A stretch of DNA of 64,000 nt from Porphyromonas sp. Lineage in GTDB: Bacteria; Bacteroidota; Bacteroidia; Bacteroidales; Porphyromonadaceae. The position numbers and the translations under genes are program-made. Positions 1 through 7,845 of the stretch are shown piece by piece. The notes beneath the pieces are model-generated. The model was not told the DNA's origin. It worked only from the letters and a program-made list of their open reading frames with translations, and searched no databases. The stretch is taken from positions 19,568 to 83,567 of the forward strand of contig NZ_JAUMXC010000002.1 in the NCBI RefSeq assembly GCF_030529325.1. The letters are read 5' to 3'. Every line of letters begins with the position of its first letter. The stretch's first letter is position 1.

Positions 1-11
1 ACATGCACCCT

Positions 12-74
12 CTTTCCCCCTCAGGATTTAGGTCTTGTGTCTTTCGGATTCCGCTCCCCCATATTGCGTTTTCC
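12..74. repeat. direct repeat, copy 1
   Basis: This segment matches 193-254 with a few substitutions and one small length difference. The most conserved part is a 23-bp block beginning ATTCCGCTCCCCCATATTGC. The copies start 181 bp apart and the sequence between them is not duplicated, so this is not a simple tandem repeat. Confidence 0.75.
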
Positions 75-192
75 TCTTTTTATTAAATTTTGTCCCAAAG
101 CACAACGCACGGATGCTTAACAGCCATGGTGTATTTTTTAACTCTAAAAAAACGAAATTTGGAGAAACTTCTAAATGTGAAGATTATGTCCC

Positions 193-254
193 TTCTTCCC
201 CCTCAGGATTCAGGTTTTGTCTTGTGGATTCCGCTCCCCCATATTGCGTTTCCT
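193..254. repeat. direct repeat, copy 2
   Basis: Second copy of the 12-74 segment. The CCCCCTCAGGATT start and the ATTCCGCTCCCCCATATTGC core are identical; the bases between them differ at several positions. No terminal inverted repeats or transposase accompany it. Confidence 0.75.
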
Positions 255-494
255 TGTATTATACCACAAATGTAAACTATATTATTTGTAACTCCAAATT
301 TATTTACGGATTATTTTGTGTTTTTGTTTTATTTGTTACACTGAGATGAGATGTAATATTCTCTTAATCTATTTGTTAGGGATTTTTTATACAAGGCGAA
401 ATACTTCGTGATTCAAGACTCTTGTTCACTTCGACCAAAAGAGTGATTCATAAATAATCATGGGGTATGCAGTCTTTGACTTTTTCGGGGAAGA

Positions 495-571
495 CAAAAA
501 GGTTGTCTAACTTGACGCCTCAAGTTAGACATCTTGATTCATCAAGTTAGACACCTGAATTTCGAGGGTTG
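495..571 (-). repeat. 22-bp-phased intergenic array, locus 1
   Basis: Read on the minus strand, two units of 22 bp (AGGTGTCTAACTTGATGAAT... and AGATGTCTAACTTGAGGCGT...) are followed by the family tail AGTTAGACAACCTTTTT. The second unit and the tail form a 12-bp perfect stem (504-515 with 520-531) around a 4-nt loop, giving a terminator-like hairpin with a T-run. The 5-prime flank on this strand contains GGGGTATAC, also seen beside the array at 6417. This is the only copy whose tail points to the left. Confidence 0.85.
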
Positions 572-631
572 TATACCCCATATATTGGGATGTGGATCAC
601 GTGTTGAATTGTGATTTAGGATGATGTTATT

Positions 632-639
632 TAATTTTG
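632..639 (+). promoter_or_regulatory. candidate -7 box for the helicase gene
   Basis: TAATTTTG fits the Bacteroidota -7 consensus TAnnTTTG. It lies 27 bp before the ATG at 667, leaving room for a short leader. No TTTG at the usual 19-21 nt spacing is present; the nearest is GTTG at 603-606. It also argues against the upstream TTG at 637 as the start codon, because that TTG would lie inside the promoter box. Confidence 0.4.
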
Positions 640-666
640 TCAAGACGTAAATGCAGCTATTTCATT

Positions 667-2052
667 ATGCGACTACAGTTGGACGACATACAAAGGCAAG
701 TGATCGACTTTACGAGAGGTCGGGCATTGGTGCTCGGAGCTCCCGGTACAGGTAAAACAGAAGTCTTGAGACAGAGGGTGCTAAAGGCTTTACAGCAAGA
801 GAATATCAAGGGCGAAGATATGCTTTGCCTCACTGATGCAGCTATGAGCGGTGTGGGTGGATGCTTTGTTGGCAGTATGGCAGATTTCTGTTGGATGTTC
901 CTTGCAGATAATGCCCTTTTATCTCCCGATGTCAGGGTCATCAAAACAAGCGAACAGCTGGAAATCATTTCCACACTCTCTCGAATACAGTACCGTGTGG
1001 AAGAATTAAAAAGTATCACAGATTGTGCTTGTATGATGCGAGAGAAGGAATTGGGATTTCCTGAATATTTGCAAGTACACCGTAATGCCAATCTTCGTTA
1101 TCGTGGATTGGCGATGGAATACACGGAGCATAAAAAGAAAAATAATCTTGTCGATATTGATGACCTCCTGATGTTGACCTTGTTCGCCTTGCTCCGAGAG
1201 GATTATCGCACGTATAAATATTCTTCCTACAAGTGGATTGTTGTTGATGATGTGCAAGACATGGGTCAGATACATTATTGCATTCTGAACAGGTTAAGTG
1301 AGTGTGAGGACTCTACGTTCGTTATGTTTGGAGATGAGTCTTCGAGATTATCAACGGACGCTGATAAAGCTCCTATTTCGGAGCAGGTCAAAGTAGACAG
1401 TATCTTCATCCTTCGGAATAACTATAGATCATCCAAGTCTGTGGTCGAGATGCTTAATGCGTATATGAAGGAGCAGTTGGCGTTTGTTTCAAGGTCGAGT
1501 ATTGAGCCTTCGATCTGCGTAAGGAGGGATGAAATCCTTCCCACGCTCGTCCCATGTCGCAATGAAGTCGAGCATTGCGATATGCTGGCAGCTCTCGTGC
1601 GACAAGCTCTTGTGGGAGATGCTGATCGCTCAGTGGGGATCTTGGCGAGTACGGAAGGAGAGGTGGATAGGATATGGAACTTGTGTGAAGCTCATGGCTT
1701 GGAATGCAAAAAAAAGTCGGATGTCAATCTCGATAATAAATCTGCTCTCGCCCAAGGAGCCGTCATAATGACTGTGGCAGAGTCTGTGGGAAAGGAGTTT
1801 GATCAAGTCATCATATACAATGTCTCAGATGGGATCTATCCACACGGCCCTACATCTGCAGAGCTTGATGCTTTGACTTTATATGTGGCTCTATCAAGAG
1901 CAAAAGGCCAGCTATATATTACGTATGAGAGGGAGCTGTCTCCATTTTTAACAAAGTTGGAGTCAGGACTTTTTTATGAGATGAGTGAGGGACAAAAGCA
2001 GCGAATGATGAAGATGGAGAGACTTTTTGTCAAATTCTCTCCAAATCCCTAA
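667..2052 (+). CDS. compact UvrD/Rep-like superfamily 1 helicase
   Basis: Predicted ATP-dependent DNA helicase or translocase, 461 aa from the ATG. An in-frame TTG at 637 is less likely because it overlaps a promoter-like box. Visible SF1A motifs are Walker A GAPGTGKT (residues 24-31), motif II DDVQD (194-198), NYRS near 252, a motif V region containing VGKEFDQVII near 375, and motif VI LYVALSRAK near 405. At 461 aa it is much shorter than UvrD/Rep (about 670-720 aa), so the 1B/2B accessory domains must be reduced. Motif II has Asp where the family normally has the catalytic Glu (DExQD), which may weaken hydrolysis. The 3-prime end overlaps the convergent VWA gene by about 4 bp. The substrate and pathway cannot be read from the sequence. 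Confidence 0.8.
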   Translation: MRLQLDDIQRQVIDFTRGRALVLGAPGTGKTEVLRQRVLKALQQENIKGEDMLCLTDAAMSGVGGCFVGSMADFCWMFLADNALLSPDVRVIKTSEQLEIISTLSRIQYRVEELKSITDCACMMREKELGFPEYLQVHRNANLRYRGLAMEYTEHKKKNNLVDIDDLLMLTLFALLREDYRTYKYSSYKWIVVDDVQDMGQIHYCILNRLSECEDSTFVMFGDESSRLSTDADKAPISEQVKVDSIFILRNNYRSSKSVVEMLNAYMKEQLAFVSRSSIEPSICVRRDEILPTLVPCRNEVEHCDMLAALVRQALVGDADRSVGILASTEGEVDRIWNLCEAHGLECKKKSDVNLDNKSALAQGAVIMTVAESVGKEFDQVIIYNVSDGIYPHGPTSAELDALTLYVALSRAKGQLYITYERELSPFLTKLESGLFYEMSEGQKQRMMKMERLFVKFSPNP

Positions 2053-3368
2053 ATCTCCATGGCGCAACACCTGCCGATCTTTTTCATCCAATTGTGATTG
2101 ACGTTGTAGGCTCTTTGGGTGTTACAGACCCATATGACCTTACACTTCATGTGTTTGGGTAGGGTAGGGATAGGAGCATCCCCATCTGTAAAGATGATCA
2201 ATCCGTTGTACTCCGGATGTCCACCTACATAATCAAAGAGTGGCTGGAAACTTGTTCCTCCGAATCCCATCACTTTGACTTGTATTTGTTTTTTCTTTAT
2301 CGATTCGACAGCAGATAGCGTTGTGTCAAACTGAACCACGTCGATGGCTTCTATGCCATATTTGAAGAACCGATTGATCACAGAATAAAAATGCCTGATG
2401 CTTGCCTCTCCGATCGAAGCGCTCACATCCACTGCGACAAGTAGCCGGGTGTCGTAGCGTCGCATACTTCCCATGTTGTCAAAGCCTGTCCTACGATTGG
2501 GGCGCATGCGGGTCAACTGTCTTTTTGTGGATAGTATACTAGCCCTAAACCCTGCCAATACCTTACGGTAGTCTACTTTGGCTTGCGTATTGGCGATGAT
2601 GTGGCGAGCAAAAGCGCCGGCAAGGCTTCCCCATTCGTTGGAAGCCTGAATTTCTTCGATCAAAGCCTCAATGGTGCTACCCATTGTTGGGTCTTCTTCC
2701 CAGAGTTCGGAAATGTCTTGAGCTTTGTTCTCTTCTAATTCAAACTGTCTGTCTTCAGTTGCTCTGTCTTGAGATTGAGTATTCTCCTCTCGTTTTTGAT
2801 CTTCCGAAGATGAGGCTTCCTCTACATTTTCCGGAGGGTTTGAACTCTTGTTTTCCTCAGAGAGATTGCTCTCCTCTTCGCCCTCATTTCCGCTTGTGTT
2901 GTCCGAATTGGAGTTTTTGTCCGTAGGGTTTTCGCTCATGCTGTCAAGGTCGAGCTCCTGATTGGCGTACATCTCCTGTACTCTGTGAGCATACCATTCG
3001 AAGCTTTCTTGAGCTTCCAGATCAAACATCTCAGGTGTCGACATACCGATCTCTGTGAAGTCCTCGTAGTTGTCTGCCAGCACAAGGTTACTTCCCATCG
3101 CCACTGCTTTACGCTTGCACCCTATGGGTTGGCGCTCGTATGGGTGTTTTAGGAGGATTCGTATCATTTCTGCCTTTAGATGAAGTTCGATGGACCTCAT
3201 CGGCATGGAAGTGACGATCATAGGGTTGTACTCGACCTTGCCCCTACCGCATCTGAATGGGCAGGAGATAGAAAGGTTAGCCTCAAAGTTGTGAGAGACA
3301 AAGGTCTGAAACAATGCTCCCTCAGATAGGTACCACCTGTCTACGATCTGTCTTACTTCAGGAAGCAT
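2049..3368 (-). CDS. VWA-like protein with degenerate metallopeptidase-like N-terminus (DUF2201 type)
   Basis: 439 aa, no signal peptide, so probably cytoplasmic. The C-terminal 130 residues look like a VWA fold: VAVDVSASIG near residues 310-320 carries a DxSxS MIDAS motif, and FTDGDAPIP follows later. The N-terminal part resembles the putative metallopeptidase-like domain of DUF2201 proteins. Where that family often has HExxH, this protein has KAEMIRILLKH (near 65-75), so zinc-peptidase activity is doubtful. A Ser/Glu/Asn-rich acidic linker (about 145-225) separates the halves. The gene starts 2 bp after the MoxR ATPase gene ends, so the two are almost certainly one transcript. MoxR-VWA pairs generally act as chaperone-like machines for assembling other complexes; the client here is unknown. 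Confidence 0.8.
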   Translation of the reverse strand: MLPEVRQIVDRWYLSEGALFQTFVSHNFEANLSISCPFRCGRGKVEYNPMIVTSMPMRSIELHLKAEMIRILLKHPYERQPIGCKRKAVAMGSNLVLADNYEDFTEIGMSTPEMFDLEAQESFEWYAHRVQEMYANQELDLDSMSENPTDKNSNSDNTSGNEGEEESNLSEENKSSNPPENVEEASSSEDQKREENTQSQDRATEDRQFELEENKAQDISELWEEDPTMGSTIEALIEEIQASNEWGSLAGAFARHIIANTQAKVDYRKVLAGFRASILSTKRQLTRMRPNRRTGFDNMGSMRRYDTRLLVAVDVSASIGEASIRHFYSVINRFFKYGIEAIDVVQFDTTLSAVESIKKKQIQVKVMGFGGTSFQPLFDYVGGHPEYNGLIIFTDGDAPIPTLPKHMKCKVIWVCNTQRAYNVNHNWMKKIGRCCAMEI

Positions 3369-3370
3369 AG

Positions 3371-4444
3371 TTACCTGATGTTGGCTGTATAGCTAAATAG
3401 CTTTTGAGCTATCTGAGGACATTTGCGCATGATGAACTCCTGTGTCTGCTCATACTTGTCTTGTTGGAACAAGTGTGCAAAGCTTGCAAGGACTTCGTTC
3501 TTTTTCTCACTTTCTATATATGCTATATACTTTGATAAGTTAGGCGCAATGATGTCTTCTGTTGCATCATCCAAATATGTTATGTGGATGTGCTTGAAGA
3601 TATCTTCGTTTATTACTGAAAAGTCGTGCGTTTTGAATGTCGGGAGAGCTTCTTCATAATCATCAAAGTGGCGTAGAAAATCTGCTACATCGACTTGCTT
3701 GATCTGTCCTATCTTGGAGATGAATACATTGGCAGCCTTGTGGCCCACAATACTTGAAATAAGTTTGATATCTCTCTGATCAAGGTTTTCCACTCCGAGT
3801 ATGACATCAGAGACCCTTTTCCATGAGCGACGGTCAGGCATCTTGTCCAATCCGGTGTCCGGATTTTCTTCCAATTGAGGATCTTTATCCAGCCATTCAG
3901 GGTTTTCTCTGATAAAAGTGATCACTCGCTCATCAAGTCCGATCTCTTCTCCCCACTCGAGCCACTCATGTACCGTAGGCTCAAATCTGAATACATTAAA
4001 CCTTGACACCAAAGCCGGGTCAAGGTCTGTCAGTTGATACTCGTCTCCCTCATTTACTGCTGCAATGACACGACTGCCTACAGGGAGAGCTCTTCCTGCC
4101 AACTTGCGGTTCAAGGCGAGATCCATGATGGTCTGGAGTACTTCCGGACGAGCTCGGTTGAGTTCATCGAGAAAGAGTACTATCGGGTGCCCATCCATGG
4201 GAAACCAGTAGGGTGGGCGAAAAACTGTGAGTTCGCCGGATTTATCAGGGAGCCCTATGAGGTCTCCCGGGTCACTCATTTGCCCGAGAAAAAGGGTTAC
4301 GATTTTCATCCCTTTACGGGCGAAGTAAGCTGTGAGTATCTCTGATTTTCCTATACCATGACGCCCTGTCAACATGATGTTGTGCGTTGCGGGTGTCCTG
4401 TCGAGCATGTATGTGAGTTCCGAAATATTTATCTTGATGTTCAT
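3371..4444 (-). CDS. MoxR-family AAA+ ATPase
   Basis: 357 aa from the ATG at 4444; an ATG 27 nt further upstream (4471) is possible, but the conserved fold begins just after 4444. Walker A is GRHGIGKS (27-34), Walker B IVLFLDELNRA (about 88-98), with a sensor-1-like VIAAVNEGD near 125 and DPALVSRF near 140 containing the likely arginine finger. This layout is typical of MoxR/RavA-type AAA+ proteins. It is the first gene of a two-gene operon with the VWA protein at 2049-3368. Known MoxR proteins remodel or load metal or protein partners with a VWA protein; which process this pair serves is not visible. Confidence 0.88.
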   Translation of the reverse strand: MNIKINISELTYMLDRTPATHNIMLTGRHGIGKSEILTAYFARKGMKIVTLFLGQMSDPGDLIGLPDKSGELTVFRPPYWFPMDGHPIVLFLDELNRARPEVLQTIMDLALNRKLAGRALPVGSRVIAAVNEGDEYQLTDLDPALVSRFNVFRFEPTVHEWLEWGEEIGLDERVITFIRENPEWLDKDPQLEENPDTGLDKMPDRRSWKRVSDVILGVENLDQRDIKLISSIVGHKAANVFISKIGQIKQVDVADFLRHFDDYEEALPTFKTHDFSVINEDIFKHIHITYLDDATEDIIAPNLSKYIAYIESEKKNEVLASFAHLFQQDKYEQTQEFIMRKCPQIAQKLFSYTANIR

Positions 4445-4579
4445 CGTTGTTGTTTTTCTGACGGGAAACAAAAGTACACAATATATTTCAATGTGTGATG
4501 GGGTAAAGTCCTTTGATGACCTTTATATTTATTTGACTCTCAGTCCTGAAAGGTCATCTGTGGCTCTGTTTCTGAACCC

Positions 4580-5074
4580 TTATTGTTTTCTCCCCTCAAA
4601 GGTGGTAATGGAGGTGAAAGATTTAAATGCAAATTGACCTTTTACCGTGACGGTATACCTGAGTGTGTCCCCATCAAACGCTCCCGAGATTGTGCCGTCA
4701 TATTTTAGAGGGAGGCCTATCATCTTGATCTTGACTATGTTCTTGCATTTTTGCGCGAAAGTGCCATCCTCAGATACTTCGATGTCTTTCGCCTCTATGC
4801 TGACAGTCCCGGGCATTGCTCCTACTTTGAATGGGGAGATGTGTATGTTGACTTTGGTATCCTTGTTACCCCGGGTTACTTGAGACTTGATATGATGAAT
4901 AGGAGACTTGTCTTCGTTCATATGAACACGAGTCAATGCCCCACTGTATTCTCCCGTCAAGCTATACTCTCTTGTATTGAGTCCCGAACTCTTCTGAGTT
5001 TCTGCCTTTGCATCTCCTATATAGAGGATGAGCATCATGCATAGCGATAGGAGAGGGAGAAAAGTTGTCCTCAT
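4580..5074 (-). CDS. secreted calycin-like beta-barrel protein
   Basis: 164 aa with a signal peptide (MRTTFLPLLSLCMMLILYIG, cleavage probably after DAKA). The mature part is rich in alternating beta-strand pattern (TGEYSGALTR, KVNIHISPFKVG, GTISGAFDGDTLRYTVTVKG), which matches my memory of the Bacteroidota calycin-like/lipocalin-like domain proteins. Such proteins are exported and may bind small hydrophobic ligands; no ligand residues can be identified. It lies 5 bp downstream of the DUF2891 gene on the same strand, so the two are probably co-transcribed. Confidence 0.6.
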   Translation of the reverse strand: MRTTFLPLLSLCMMLILYIGDAKAETQKSSGLNTREYSLTGEYSGALTRVHMNEDKSPIHHIKSQVTRGNKDTKVNIHISPFKVGAMPGTVSIEAKDIEVSEDGTFAQKCKNIVKIKMIGLPLKYDGTISGAFDGDTLRYTVTVKGQFAFKSFTSITTFEGRKQ

Positions 5075-5079
5075 ATCTA

Positions 5080-6177
5080 TTAGAGTTTTTTCATCTGCTG
5101 ACGGGCATAGGCTGAAAATGTGCCGAGCCAGTGATCTCCTCCATAGTTGCTGCGGAAGATCTGCCCCATCCCGATATCATAGTGCTTACGGGCAGATACC
5201 TCAAAGACGCCCTTGATAGGGTCTGTGTTGGGGAGAGCTTTGGCTATGGATGCCATACACCATGCCCTTGAAAATGAAAGTCCGACAAGGTGAACAATAT
5301 GGTAGTCGTTGAGGTCGGACACCGTAGGGGGCGTGATGAGATTGCGTATTCCTTGGGGGGTGAGGAAGTTTTTCATCCACTGAGCAAATACAGCGGGCGA
5401 AAGCACTCTGCTCATAAGGTCAGCCTCTGTGAGTGAGGGAGAGAAGAAGTCAGTCGCGTTGGGTTCCCACTCTGCGGGTATGTCCTTGTCTCTGCTGTAG
5501 AGGTCAAGAGCCTTGGCACGTATTGCACTTGCGAACTCCGTATCTTCCACAAGTTCTGCCCAGTCAAGTGCAAACCCCAGCGCAAATGCTGAGTTGGAGT
5601 GCGTTCCGATACGATCGGCATAAGTCATCTTGGGTAGGTAAGCCTTCCATCGTTTGACGATACTTGTTGTGAGGGGCTTCATATTGTCGTGCCAGTTTCT
5701 CGCCTTCTTGGTGAGTTCCGGAGATGCGTTTTCTGCCTGAGAAAGCCTTATCAGGCCCTCATCTAATTTTAGCAACCAAGCCCATCCATATGTGCGCTCA
5801 AATGCAGCACCCAATGGGCGGTCAAAATACTCAGCTTCCTTGAGTAGCTTTTGTGTGGTAAGCGAGTTGTCGAGTGCTCCTACGATGCTGTCGCGTAGAG
5901 AAATATCAGGATGAGTGTAAAGCGTCTGCACCAGCATCCAATGGCTGTGGACACTGCTGTGCCAATCAAAAGAACCAAAAAATGCGGGGTGTAACTCTGA
6001 TGGCGTGAGTTTGGCATCTGCCGCGTCGTTGATGATTTGGCCTGTTTTGTTGGGATATTCTACCGTGATGCTCTTTAGGGGCATTCGGACGAGGCGGAGC
6101 AGTGTGGAGTCCTCTTGTGCAGAGACTGTCATCCTGCAGATGAGGACGACAAAGAGTAATATTATTGTTCGTTTCAT
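5080..6177 (-). CDS. exported DUF2891-family protein
   Basis: 365 aa from the ATG at 6177, which begins a clear signal peptide (MKRTIILLFVVLICRMTVSA|Q). Recognised from HPAFFGSFDWHSSVHSHWML (about 65-84), FERTYGWAWLL, and the repeated Trp/His-rich helical pattern; these mark DUF2891, an alpha/alpha-toroid-like family of unknown activity. The conserved HPAF...DWHSSVH could hold catalytic residues, but no reaction is established. Its partner downstream is the calycin-like gene, suggesting a joint periplasmic role. A conserved YGGDHWLGTF stretch near the C-terminus supports an intact gene. Confidence 0.75.
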   Translation of the reverse strand: MKRTIILLFVVLICRMTVSAQEDSTLLRLVRMPLKSITVEYPNKTGQIINDAADAKLTPSELHPAFFGSFDWHSSVHSHWMLVQTLYTHPDISLRDSIVGALDNSLTTQKLLKEAEYFDRPLGAAFERTYGWAWLLKLDEGLIRLSQAENASPELTKKARNWHDNMKPLTTSIVKRWKAYLPKMTYADRIGTHSNSAFALGFALDWAELVEDTEFASAIRAKALDLYSRDKDIPAEWEPNATDFFSPSLTEADLMSRVLSPAVFAQWMKNFLTPQGIRNLITPPTVSDLNDYHIVHLVGLSFSRAWCMASIAKALPNTDPIKGVFEVSARKHYDIGMGQIFRSNYGGDHWLGTFSAYARQQMKKL

Positions 6178-6619
6178 AGTGTGAAAATATTCCCTATTAA
6201 CCATTGGGCTAAAGTCTTGGCGACAAAATTACCTTTTTTTCATCACTCCTACTATACATATATGTGTGTTTTTGTATCAGACGTTCATGTGTATAGGCTC
6301 TTGTTTCATGCGAATAACAATAGGGGCTATTCTTAGTGGCCTTTTTATATGTCGGACTTTGGGGTATACTCAATGTGGTGTCCTGAGCAAAAAATAATGT
6401 ACACTCTTTCGAGTCGATGTGTCTAACTTGAGATCAGAGGTTGTCTAACTTGAGACTAAAGGTTGTCTAACCTCTGATCTCAAGTTAGACAACCTTTTTA
6501 GACCTTCTATAAATGGTTTTATACCAGAGGTTTCGATAAACTATGTTTTTTAGTCCTCTTGAAAACAAGTTTGCTGTGATGTTTCGGTTATAAAAACATA
6601 GAGAGGTGTGAAGTTCGGG
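6178..6619. other. divergent spacer between DUF2891 and rplM
   Basis: No gene is visible. The spacer separates divergent genes and contains the phased array at 6417-6501. The GGGGTATAC that precedes the array is at about 6361-6369. No promoter for the leftward gene with both boxes in good spacing could be identified. Confidence 0.5.
6417..6501 (+). repeat. 22-bp-phased intergenic array, locus 2
   Basis: Three units (21, 22 and 23 bp) beginning ATGTGTCTAACTTGAG, AGGTTGTCTAACTTGAG and AGGTTGTCTAACCTCTG, then the tail AGTTAGACAACCTTTTTAG. The outer parts form a 22-bp perfect inverted repeat (6421-6442 with 6469-6490); a shorter nested stem ends directly at the T-run. It lies about 120 bp upstream of the rplM promoter. 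Confidence 0.9.
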
Positions 6620-6651
6620 TTTGTTTAATCGACAATAAATGTGTACCTTTG
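6620..6651 (+). promoter_or_regulatory. promoter of the rplM-rpsI ribosomal operon
   Basis: TTTG at 6620-6623 and TACCTTTG at 6644-6651 are separated by 20 nt, matching the Bacteroidota -33/-7 consensus (TTTG, 19-21 nt, TAnnTTTG). Initiation near 6658 would give a leader of about 130 nt before the GTG of rplM. Confidence 0.75.
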
Positions 6652-6790
6652 TAGGCCGAATTTTATGTTCAGGTCAATAGAAGTGAGTAGAGCTTGATGT
6701 CTTCCATCGGTTGAGAGTGTCCACTCTTGTTAGAGATAGAGAGCTTTTGTGTCACTTTTTTACTAACTCATTAATTTTTATTTATAGAAA

Positions 6791-7243
6791 GTGGAAACTT
6801 TAAGTTACAAGACCATTTCTGCAAACAAGGCAACTGTGAAAAAAGAGTGGGTTGTAGTTGATGCTACAGACCTTTCTTTGGGCCGTCTATGCAGTGAGAT
6901 CGCGAAGATCTTGCGCGGCAAGAACAAACCAAACTTCACTCCACACGTTGATTGTGGCGACAATGTAATCGTCATCAATGCAGACAAAGTAGTCCTAACA
7001 GGTCTTAAGTGGACTGACAGAGAGTATTTGACATTCTCGGGATATCCCGGAGGTCAGAAGTCATTCTCTCCAGAGAGATTGAAACAAAAGGGTGTAGACC
7101 GTCTTTTCCGTAAGGTAGTCAAGGGTATGCTTCCAAAAAACAAACTTGGAGACAAGCTCATCAACAACCTTTATGTCTATGGCGGTAGCGAGCACAAGCA
7201 TGCTGCACAACAACCTAAACTTGTCGAACTAAAAACTATCTAA
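6791..7243 (+). CDS. rplM: 50S ribosomal protein L13
   Basis: 150 aa, standard length for bacterial L13. It binds 23S rRNA early in large-subunit assembly. Recognisable signatures are WVVVDATDLSLGRLCSEIAKILRGK near residues 18-42 and VYGGSEHKHAAQQP near the C-terminus. The start is GTG (METLSYKTIS...); no ATG fits the conserved N-terminus. It is the first gene behind the promoter at 6620-6651, and rpsI follows after 10 bp, the usual L13-S9 pair. Confidence 0.98.
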   Translation: METLSYKTISANKATVKKEWVVVDATDLSLGRLCSEIAKILRGKNKPNFTPHVDCGDNVIVINADKVVLTGLKWTDREYLTFSGYPGGQKSFSPERLKQKGVDRLFRKVVKGMLPKNKLGDKLINNLYVYGGSEHKHAAQQPKLVELKTI

Positions 7244-7253
7244 GTAAACAACT

Positions 7254-7640
7254 ATGGAAGTTATCAACGCATTAGGTAGAAGAAAAGCAGCCGTAGCTCG
7301 TGTCTACGTGAAAGAAGGTAGCGGTAAAATTGTCATCAACAAGAAGGAACTTGCTGCTTACTTCCCATCATCACTCCTACAGTTTGTCGTAAAGCAACCT
7401 CTTGCTACACTTGGTGTGGAAGAAAAGTACGACATCTATGTAAACCTCAAAGGTGGCGGTTTCAAGGGTCAGAGCGAAGCAGCTCGCCTCGGTATCGCAC
7501 GTGCCCTCGTGAAGATCAACGCAGAAGACAAGGCAGCACTCCGTGCTCAAGGCTTCATGACTCGCGACCCACGTACGGTAGAGCGTAAGAAACCAGGTCA
7601 ACCAAAAGCACGTAAGAGATTCCAGTTCTCTAAGCGTTAA
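7254..7640 (+). CDS. rpsI: 30S ribosomal protein S9
   Basis: 128 aa. The C-terminal tail GQPKARKRFQFSKR is the S9 signature that reaches the ribosomal P site, and NALGRRKAAVARVYV is the conserved N-terminal segment. It is transcribed with rplM (10 bp gap). A 205-bp spacer to rpsB follows, with no clear terminator, so read-through is possible. Confidence 0.98.
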   Translation: MEVINALGRRKAAVARVYVKEGSGKIVINKKELAAYFPSSLLQFVVKQPLATLGVEEKYDIYVNLKGGGFKGQSEAARLGIARALVKINAEDKAALRAQGFMTRDPRTVERKKPGQPKARKRFQFSKR

Positions 7641-7845
7641 TACATTTTCTCCTTTGGAGGGGTATCGGGTATTATATGCTTCGGCATCTTCTCCCAAGAA
7701 AAGAGTAAAGAAAACAGTATTATTTAATCTACGTTTAGTATCTAAATCTGTAAGATGGGTCGTCCTCCCAAAATATTATCAGAAGGACAGTGTAGAAATA
7801 CCCCTACTCGCAGGTTGAAAACAAACAGAAAGTAAACGAACAACT

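Larger units (their letters stand above)
1..631. other. gene-free spacer at left edge
   Basis: I see no convincing gene here. Short open frames exist, but they are low-complexity and run across the duplicated segment described separately. The stretch holds a diverged 63-bp direct repeat (12-74 and 193-254) and one copy of the 22-bp-phased intergenic array (495-571). It ends at a TAnnTTTG box (632-639) in front of the helicase gene. What lies to the left of base 1 is unknown. Confidence 0.6.

Noticed and set aside
35..349. Protein-coding gene of 104 aa (and an overlapping 61-aa frame)
   Set aside because: The translated sequence just reads the direct repeat twice, is low-complexity, and lacks family similarity and a plausible start context.
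2049..4444. Anti-phage defence system built from MoxR, VWA and helicase
   Set aside because: No nuclease, sensor or other defence gene is nearby and the helicase is convergently transcribed; a chaperone-like pair is the simpler reading.
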